From assembly GCA_032622095.1 (NCBI GenBank), contig CP136064.1, positions 46,637,573 to 46,701,572 of the forward strand: 64,000 nucleotides of DNA, written 5' to 3'. The stretch comes from Siphonodentalium dalli (taxonomy: Eukaryota; Mollusca; Scaphopoda; Gadilida; Siphonodentaliidae). Position numbers and translations under genes: made by a program. Positions 57,030 through 64,000 of the stretch are shown piece after piece. The stretch's first letter is position 1; the number at the start of each line of letters is the position of its first letter. The notes under the pieces are model-generated. The model had not been told where the DNA came from and made no database searches. It worked only from the letters and a program-made list of their open reading frames with translations.

Positions 57030-58520
57030 AGTATTAATGTCTGATACAGAAGAAAATATGCACCGTTCTCTCCAAGCATTTGCAGATTATGCAGATGCTT
57101 GGAAGTTACAAGTGAATACAAAAAAAACTAAAGTCATAATATTTAGTAATAAGTTACCCAAACCAATTCCAACGTTCAGATATCGAGGTCAAGAACTCGA
57201 GACAGTTAAAGAATTTGTATATTTGGGAGTAACCTTTTTTTACAATGGAAGATTTTGCCAAAATTTGAAAAAAATAGTTACAATTGGCACAAGAGCAATG
57301 TATGGATTACTAAACAAAGTGAGATCTCTCAAGCTTCCAATCGATATTATGTTAAAACTATTTGACTGCATGATAGTACCCATCCTATTATATGGGAGTG
57401 AAATTTGGTGTCACGAAAGAACTAAAATTATTGAATCGCTTCATCTTAAATACTGCAAAATTATAGGATATCTGAAAACAAGTACACCAAATTATATGGT
57501 TTACGGTGAATTTGGCAGACACCCTCTGTCCATTGATATAAAGTGCAGAGCACTATCTTACTGGTCCAAACTACTATCACACGATGGCTCAGAACTTGCA
57601 AAAAATATATATATTCTTGTTAAAGAATTGGATCACAATTCTGATGGCTCCTTCAATAGCCCATGGCTATTTTTTATTTCTAAAACACTGAAAGAACTTA
57701 ACATAGAAAGAGCATGGACAAATCAGTCAGGTTTAACAAAGGCTGAAATTAGAAATATAAAATCAGAGCTTATTGAGCGACACACAACAGAACTATTTAC
57801 TGAAATGCAGAATGCAAACTCATCTAGAGCACGTTTTTATATGAGTATTAAAACGAGGCCGGGCATGGGTCGCTATCTAAGTTTCTTACCGGCTCACTTA
57901 GCAAACATTTTGCTAAAATTTAGAACCGCAAATATAAAACTGCCTGTCGAATATACAAGATGGAAATCTAAATCTGTGGATAATGGTGACAAAACCTGTG
58001 ATATTTGCGGTGATGACACGGGTGATGAATACCATTTTATTATTATTTGCAAAGAACTACAGATAATTCGAGCAGACTATATCCCGAAATATTACTGGGA
58101 GAATCCCACGAAAGAAAAATTCGAAAGACTATTATCTTTGGAAAATCAACTATTACTGAAAAAAGTTAGTATTTTTATCAAATTGGCATCAAGAAAATTA
58201 AAATATGACTGAGCCGATTATTCCAAATTGAAAAACGTGTGATTAGGTGCATTATTTATATCAATGAATATTTATTTCAGGCAAAATATTATGATAATGA
58301 TATTATAAAGGATTAAATTATAATATAATATATATAAGATATTATAATACATATTACGATATATCTATACATTTATCATATTATATATTAATATATGTAT
58401 GATTGTGTAACAATTGTTTTTTTGTGACCTATTGTAAATATTGTAAATATTGTATATATGTTATAGCATGTTTCGCCTTAATTGACGACTTTGCAATAAA
58501 CAATCAATCAATCAATCAAC
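57030..58520 (+). mobile_element. 5'-truncated LINE ending in (ATCA)n
   Basis: The left edge falls directly after the position of the catalytic YADD box: the frame begins with VLMSDTEENM, which normally follows YADD-I. The 3' UTR is very AT-rich (58,213-58,480) and ends GCAATAAACAATCAATCAAT, a simple-repeat 3' end of the kind used by several LINE clades instead of poly(A). Confidence 0.88.
57037..58212 (+). CDS. LINE reverse-transcriptase thumb and C-terminal domain
   Basis: A 391-residue uninterrupted frame. Visible blocks: LQAFADYADAWKLQVNTKKT just after the catalytic site, VKEFVYLGVTF, LFDCMIVPILLYGSEIW, STPNYMVYGEFGRHPLSI, LLKFRTANIKLPVEYTRW, and the terminal knuckle CDICGDDTGDEYHFIIIC (about residues 321-338) followed by a helical, Lys/Leu-rich end. 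It lacks endonuclease, fingers and palm and so cannot be active. The first methionine is simply the first in frame after the truncation. It is the youngest-looking member of the family also seen at 33.96 kb and 37.5-44 kb (no stops or frameshifts). Confidence 0.9.
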   Translation: MSDTEENMHRSLQAFADYADAWKLQVNTKKTKVIIFSNKLPKPIPTFRYRGQELETVKEFVYLGVTFFYNGRFCQNLKKIVTIGTRAMYGLLNKVRSLKLPIDIMLKLFDCMIVPILLYGSEIWCHERTKIIESLHLKYCKIIGYLKTSTPNYMVYGEFGRHPLSIDIKCRALSYWSKLLSHDGSELAKNIYILVKELDHNSDGSFNSPWLFFISKTLKELNIERAWTNQSGLTKAEIRNIKSELIERHTTELFTEMQNANSSRARFYMSIKTRPGMGRYLSFLPAHLANILLKFRTANIKLPVEYTRWKSKSVDNGDKTCDICGDDTGDEYHFIIICKELQIIRADYIPKYYWENPTKEKFERLLSLENQLLLKKVSIFIKLASRKLKYD

Positions 58521-59168
58521 CTAATTATGAATAAACGTACGTTAGATTTGGTTTTGAATATACGACGTTTGGTCAGTTAAGATACGCGACGCCAGTGTGT
58601 AGTTTATTCGATAACTTCATGAAATGCAGTCAAATATATATCGCGGGTGTAGCTTGTATGAATAAGTGAATATTAATTGAATTTGCAGCAAGCTATTCAT
58701 TGGTCAAGCAACGCATCGTTCGCTGCGCATTGGCTCGATTTCTCCCTTTTGAAATAATTTTAACCATGAGAGTCCTTAGACCGTAAGTTGATTGAAATGA
58801 AAGACTGATAAGCAGGCGTTGTTCCATCGAGAGCGCATACACTGTTAAAAATTACCGTCGGTTCGACGAATTCTCACCGTCATAATCGACGGCCCCATAC
58901 CGTTTCATCAGTTTGACGGCCCCATACCGTTATTGTATGTGCCCATGAAAATTGTCTAAATTAAATATTTTCGTGATTCAAAGTTATGACATACTGTAGG
59001 ACTGAATCTTACTCTGCTGATATTTAATATATATTATGTATCCGGCGTTCATTATGTGTTATGCGTATAGTACGAATTAGCATGGGTACAGAACTTATCT
59101 CAATCCTGGGTTAAGTTACTCGCTTTAGCACAGCTCATTTATACTCCATTTTGTCTTTGGCAATGCAG
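58521..59168. other. Non-coding, little recognised
   Basis: CACTGTTAAAAATTACCGT and two ACGGCCCCATACCGTT blocks lie at about 58,850-58,942. They resemble the CACTG-type motif near 45.8 kb. No gene. Confidence 0.35.
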
Positions 59169-59625
59169 GTTAGAAGGAACCAAATTTTTTCCATAGGCGA
59201 CAATGCTAACATATATGACATATTGCTACTGTTTAAAAATAACACATACAAATTACCTTATTTTGCAAAAATCAAAACTACTGATCCTTAACACAACTTA
59301 TGACACAAATGTCCTTGGTCGGAACCACGCCTTTTTTTATTTAAAAGTCAGCGCTTTTGAAACTACCGTCAGATTCGCAGAAAATTTCCCATACCAAAAT
59401 AGTACAGGTATCATAAATGTATAAATGCGTTACAGACACCCTCAATGGATAGATTCATGAATCTTCTTTAAATGAATCAATAGACTATAAAGCATATTTT
59501 ATTTCACCACAAATATCTTGCTCATAGTTTAACCCAATCACCAGCCAGAGTGTTTTTATGCTGATATGAGATACCGTGTAAATTCAACAAGGGGCATAAT
59601 CCACCCTATTTAGTTCCTTCTAACC
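59169..59625. mobile_element. GGTTAGAAGGAAC MITE, complete copy
   Basis: Starts GGTTAGAAGGAACCAAAT and ends TTTAGTTCCTTCTAACC, the inverted sequence. The interior (GACCGTC-type and AAAGTCAGCGCTTTTGAAAC words) is repeated at 63,459-64,000. No coding capacity. Confidence 0.8.
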
Positions 59626-59954
59626 TTAAGCTGACACAGAACCCTATTATTAATTTGATATTCTGATATTAAAATGTACATATGAGTATAATGTGTTGAT
59701 TGAGAGTCGTTTATATATATGTACCCCTCTCCCCTTGGGTGTACTCGCATATCGAAGAGACACACCATATTCATTTATCAAACATGATAATTCCTTTTCT
59801 TTAAAGGGGGCGACATAATAAAGAGTCTCTGAATGCAAATTGTTTATGTCATATATATTAATTTTGGATATTTTTCAAATCAATCACACCTTATGATCTC
59901 AGCAGCGTCCCTCGCCATCCCGCAGAAGTTGACCAGTCTGTGTTCCTGGAGTAA
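59626..59954. other. Non-coding, nothing recognised
   Basis: Between the MITE and the probable left end of the Mutator-like element. No supported feature. Confidence 0.35.
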
Positions 59955-60480
59955 GCGTTAACCCCGCCTATTTTAATGGAAATATGTCGTAACGCCAACA
60001 TTCATCCTTCCAGAAAATGTACATGGCTGAACATGAGCCACTGAAATTGAAAATGAGAAATTTACATTTACCATGTGATATACCCCTATAACAGGTGGTG
60101 CTCTGAAGTCAATATCTTTTGAGTAAATTTGCAAACATTAACCCTGCCCCTAAAACTAATTTTGGACTCTGCTAGATACCACAATGACTTCATCTGCACC
60201 ACCTGCAGGACATGGTTATGGTTGAGGGAAATTAAGCAATTTATATCATCAGCCCATGTATGTGTGTGGCACCCATGCATCATTAAAGGTGTGAGCAGCT
60301 GATAAGGAATGGCTGTGCATATAAACAAAACAACTAGATTCCAAGAACACGATGACAGGTAGGACATTGGCAGAATTAAAATAAATGTTCCTCACCAGTC
60401 CAGGCAGTCATATTGTGAAAGTAAATTGAAGCGAACAGAGTGATTATTATTCTAACAAATTCTGTGTCATTACTGTTTAT

Positions 60481-60831
60481 GTGCTGTTTTATAATACAAC
60501 AAATATGGTGTACATAAAATTTAAGAATGGAAGTAAATATAAGGATATCAGACATATCTGGGGTTTCACAAGCGGGCAGTTCAAGCCTGGGCATGCACAA
60601 GGATGGAAACATGGAAATATTCCTAAAAATAAAGTTCGGAGAACACATGTTCGAAAAAGTATAAATAGCTCACCAAAAGTTAACCCTCTGCAAACCGCTT
60701 CAATTGACAAATGCCGGACTGGGAAGGAACATGTAGAGTCATCTATTGTTACAAGATCCAAATGCTCTCAACCATCATGGTCAAAAGAAAGATATTCTGC
60801 ACCTGAAAAAGCAAGGTATATTAAGTTCTAA
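60481..60831 (+). CDS. Possible N-terminal exon of the Mutator-like protein
   Basis: A 116-codon open frame upstream of the transposase, strongly basic, with SGQFKPGHAQGWKHGNIPKN, as expected for a DNA-binding N terminus. A possible donor (GCAAGGTATATT) lies at about 60,815, and an acceptor (CCCAGCAG) at about 61,318-61,325, but the simplest splice phases do not match. The link is therefore uncertain, and the opposite strand is open as well. Confidence 0.3.
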   Translation: MLFYNTTNMVYIKFKNGSKYKDIRHIWGFTSGQFKPGHAQGWKHGNIPKNKVRRTHVRKSINSSPKVNPLQTASIDKCRTGKEHVESSIVTRSKCSQPSWSKERYSAPEKARYIKF

Positions 60832-61324
60832 TTAACTGATACCAATAATAATTATATTAACACACTTTTAAAGCAGATATCCACCCTTAAACAGCCATAG
60901 TGTAAGAATGGAAAAATTCAAAATGAGCTTCAGACCCATATTCTGGTGATTCTTCATACATATTAATGCAGTTGATACTTAAATTTGAGTACGACATGGT
61001 GGAAATAGTTTTTGTTGAAAAATAATGTGAACATTTTGCATATAATCATGAGAAAATTAATAAAAATTACAAAAAACACAATTTTGCTTTAAAGGGGTTA
61101 ACAAATGAAATTCGTCCTTGCTGTAATCAAGAAATGATGTCATCACCATGAATTATAGTGATTTAACCAACTTTTAGCATCAAAACAGAAGTTGGACTGA
61201 CTAGAAGACTAAATATTTAACATAACTGGTTGGGGGGTGGGGTGTACTTCATTTTTAAAAATTTAGGGTCTAAATTTATAATGAATATTTAAAAAAGCTC
61301 CAATAAAAAAAAAAAAACCCAGCA

Positions 61325-62890
61325 GTGTGGGAAAGGGAGAGCAACTCATATATATCTGTTCACATTCGATGTTACGCTGAGATGTGGAATTTCACATTCC
61401 AAGAACATAAGTCAGACCATCCAGATTGTGATGGATTTCTACATTGGGATATGGCAGCCGAAGAGGGTTATGGGTTGTGTTCGCGACAACGAATGATGTG
61501 TAACATGTGCAAATATAAATCTAAGATGTTTAATCTATACGAAGAGGTAATAACTGGAAAGCGTGGTCGCAGAACATAACAGCAAAATATCGGTTTGCGT
61601 ATTGGCCTGAGTAAAACCCCAATAGCTGCTAATGCGTTGCGTCGAATATGTTTGAGTTCAAACATCAGAGCTCCATCAACACGAGGCCTGCAAAAAACAG
61701 GTAATAAGGTACTTGGATCCATAGTTGACAAAAATAAACTTGATCTGCAAACTCGACGTTCAGAGTTAGTGAAAAAACAGAGGCGAGAGGGTAAGACAAA
61801 TCCAAGAAATGTCGATATGCAAGCCGACGCCGTATAATAATCCCCTATACAGCGGGCGGGGAAAAACCCGTTTCAACCAGCAACACAAGTAATTTTCACA
61901 ATTGCTGATAACGTAACGCCAAACCATGATATCATTGGGTTGACAGTTCATAACAAATTATGTTCAAAGGGTTGCCATTTAAAAGCCAAGTCATCACATA
62001 GGTGTTTAAAAGATGATTGCTGTGTTACGTTGCCCTTTGAACATAGCATTGGTGACGAAAAAACCTGGGCAAAGGAGACACTTCATGATTTAAAGGAAAA
62101 AAGTGGTATTCATGCTGATGTTCTGACAACTGATGGGGATGCCGCAACCGGTTTAGCAGCACATGAGTTGTTTGAAGAGGACATAACCGATTCGCAACCC
62201 TTGCACCAGCTGGATACCACACATGTTTCCAGGAATCACAGAAAGTTTATCCGACACAACAAAATACTTCCTGATGTTATCGTTGGTTCGACTGCTAAAT
62301 CCCGAGATCAAACACAGGGCAAGATGACAATAGACTTATCAGACCAATGTGGTGCGGAAATAAGAAAGGCTTTAAATAAATTCCCAAGAAACTTTCAGCT
62401 TATTAAGAATAAACTTTCATATGTGTTTGACGCTGTAACACAATGTTACCAGGGCAGGTACACACTATGTAAAGAACATTATTTTGTGTGCAAGGGCACG
62501 GTTAAGGACAACTGGCTCATCAAAAGTAACTGTTTGTCCAAAGAACTCAAACTAAAGAAATCACCTCAGTCTGAAGAAGTCATTCGCGAACTTGTAAATC
62601 ATCGACTCAATCCTGCCATGCTCGATAAAACCTGTGCGAACACCAACACACAAAAGGTGGAAAGTTTTAATCGAGCCTTAACAACGGCAATTAAAAAAAA
62701 TGTGACATTTTCAAGGAATGTGTTCGGCCGGGCACATTCAGTATGCCATTCAATAAATTGTGGAGCATCAAATTCAATAAAAAGTTTGTGTGACAATCTT
62801 GACTGCAAAATAGCCCATGGTTCAAAGGTTGACAGATCATTACATCAAGATCAGAAAGACAGTGAGTGCAGACGTCAGATGACATTGTAG
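61325..62890 (+). pseudogene. Mutator-like DDE transposase
   Basis: Cuts and pastes the element's DNA ends; nuclear. Three collinear pieces make one protein: an N-terminal zinc region (CDGFLHWDM, CSRQRMMCNMCKYKS) at 61,325-61,576; a middle piece (LRIGLSKTPIAANALRRI, then APSTRGLQKTGNKV) to about 61,836; and a C-terminal piece to TAG at 62,888-62,890. A TAA at 61,577-61,579 separates the first two in the same frame. A one-base shift after VDMQADAV separates the second and third, the continuation reading YNNPLYSGRGKNP. Candidate catalytic acids fit the invertebrate Mutator domain: D in MQADAxYNNP, D in VLTTDGDAATG, E in KVESFNRAL. Later HLKAKSSH-, CKEHYF- and GRAHSVCH-type metal-binding residues remain. 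Two lesions only, so inactivation is recent or partly a sequencing matter. Confidence 0.75.
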
Positions 62891-63087
62891 CCGCAGAACG
62901 TTCATATGGAAAATACTATAAGGGGAAGAGGGTTAATATAAAAAACAAAATCTGTCAAATAATACCTAACGTTAGGCCCTATATTATACATGGTGGATTA
63001 CATCCCAAACAGTCCTCGTTCAACTTGCAGCTCAATCTCCCCTGATTATCTTGGTGACTTTCCCACAAATGGGCGGGGTTAACACGC

Positions 63088-63458
63088 CCCCTCTGTCCAC
63101 ATAAATGGCTAGCTTCTTATGCTCCTGAGCCCCTGAATGGCGGTATCTGCTGGCGCGTCAGTTGGTCCCGAATAACTAGGGCTAGTCGGTGGGTCTTCAT
63201 GCGTTTATATACGCTATCTGGCCATTTAACCCATATCACCCCATATCCCTGGTGCTTAGTTCCATGCCATAGCATGCAGGTCCCAAATGGGCCTCCAAGT
63301 CGACTTCTTCTGTTCAGTTTTGATGTATAATTTGTATAGAAAGTGTTCATTTTGAGATTTTTAATAGAAATTTGAGAGGGAGTTTGACTAAAATTATATA
63401 CTAGGACCTGGAATGGCTGGATAAGATGATGTATGTTTTTGGTTTGAATCTGCTTTAG
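63088..63458. other. Non-coding, nothing firm
   Basis: A 118-codon minus-strand frame (63,117-63,473) overlaps the start of the next MITE and has no recognisable features. Confidence 0.35.
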
Positions 63459-64000
63459 GTTAGAAGGAACCAAATGTTTTCCATAGGCGACAATGCTAAC
63501 ATATATTGATACTGTTTAAAAGTAACACATACAAATTACCTTATTTTGCAAAAATCAAAACTACTGATCCTTAACACAAATTATGACACAATGTCTTTGG
63601 TCGGAACCACCCCTTTTTTATTTAAAAGTCAGCGCTTTTGAAACTACCGTCAGATTCGCAGAAAATTTCCCATACCAAAATAGTACAGGTATCATAAATG
63701 TATAAATGCGTTACAGACACCCTTAATGGACAGATTCATGAATCTTCTTTAAATGAATCAATAGACTATAAAGCATATTTTAAAAGTAGACTATAAAGCA
63801 TATTTTAAAAGTAGACTATAAAGCATATTTTAAAAGTAACACATACAAATTACCTTATTTTGCAAAAATCAAAACTACTGATCCTTAACACAAATTATGA
63901 CACAATGTCTTTGGTCGGAACCACCCCTTTTTTATTTAAAAGTCAGCGCTTTTGAAACTACCGTCAGATTCGCAGAAAATTTCCCGTACCAAAATAAAGC
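63459..64000 (+). repeat. GGTTAGAAGGAAC MITE copy with internal rearrangement, running off the window
   Basis: Same sequence as 59,169 onward up to about 63,783 (AGACTATAAAGCATATTTT). Then come two extra copies of a 25-bp unit, AAAAGTAGACTATAAAGCAT plus ATTTT (about 63,782-63,832). Then the MITE interior restarts at AAAAGTAACACATACAAATT and continues to the window edge. The copy is therefore partly duplicated. Confidence 0.85.

Larger units (their letters stand above)
59955..63087 (+). mobile_element. Mutator-like DNA transposon, degraded
   Basis: A transposase pseudogene lies inside, and short inverted sequences flank it: GCGTTAACCCCGCCTATTT at 59,955 and AAATGGGCGGGGTTAACACGC ending at 63,087 (about 18 of 20 positions matching with a small gap). 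These are candidate terminal inverted repeats. I did not find a convincing 8-10-bp target duplication, so the ends are provisional. Confidence 0.55.

Noticed and set aside
58850-58945. Possible tRNA because of GGTTCGACGAATTC, similar to a B box
   Set aside because: No A box at proper spacing and no cloverleaf could be drawn; the context is a CACTG/ACGG repeat.
59169-64000. The GGTTAGAAGGAAC copies as long terminal repeats of a retrotransposon around the transposase
   Set aside because: The complete copy at 59,169-59,625 has its own inverted ends and the enclosed gene is a DDE transposase; no primer-binding site or polymerase frame is present.

Overview
This is eukaryotic nuclear DNA, almost certainly from a marine invertebrate animal; a lophotrochozoan such as a mollusc is my best guess. 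It is AT-rich and intron-bearing, with no operons. It carries several decayed non-LTR retrotransposons (LINEs), many palindromic DNA transposons and MITEs, microsatellites and minisatellites, and a ShKT-domain exon of a kind typical of invertebrate secreted proteins. The organism call is inference; no single sequence here fixes the taxon. The window is almost entirely repeats. The only plausible host-gene pieces are small cysteine-rich and Thr-rich exons (19.7-29.1 kb) and one ShKT terminal exon (32.1 kb).

Layout. 0-5.9 kb: an interspersed repeat, a 5'-truncated LINE reverse transcriptase with a poly(A) tail (1.19-2.88 kb), and an inverted repeat (3.55-4.77 kb). 5.9-8.3 kb: a palindromic foldback transposon. 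9.6-10.1 kb: a MITE made of two hairpins. 10.95-14.89 kb: a second foldback element with a minisatellite core, cut at its right edge by a giant palindrome (14.89-18.72 kb, arms about 1.56 kb, loop about 0.71 kb). The right arm of that palindrome runs into a three-copy tandem array (18.17-30.39 kb, units of about 4.05-4.09 kb). Each unit carries a 105-nt phase 1-1 cysteine-rich exon (107 nt and frame-broken in unit 2) and a Thr-rich terminal exon. About 1.7 kb past the array lies a separate ShKT terminal exon in the same splice phase.

32.2-37.3 kb is a nest of MITEs: double-hairpin elements, a TTAA-flanked MITE and two short palindromes. It also holds a LINE fragment flanked by 91-bp direct repeats and a 42-bp minisatellite. 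37.5-44.0 kb is one decayed LINE (endonuclease, reverse transcriptase, zinc knuckle). A 3.75-kb foldback element has split it inside the zinc knuckle, and direct copies of about 190 bp flank the whole LINE. 45.6-53.8 kb is a head-to-tail cluster of short interspersed elements. They share a small hairpin near the 5' end, internal TCAAGGTCA motifs and a TATATTAGAC-like 3' tail, and a U2-snRNA-like sequence sits among them. 54.7-55.65 kb is a TTAA-flanked palindromic MITE. 57.0-58.5 kb is a LINE C-terminal half with an (ATCA)n tail. 59.2-64.0 kb holds a Mutator-like DDE transposase pseudogene with short terminal inverted repeats, flanked by copies of a GGTTAGAAGGAAC MITE.

How it fits together: retroelements and DNA transposons are inserted into one another in a readable order. 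The host exons appear to have been duplicated together with this repeat-rich DNA. All similarity statements are by-eye comparisons within the window or recognition of family motifs; no database search was done.
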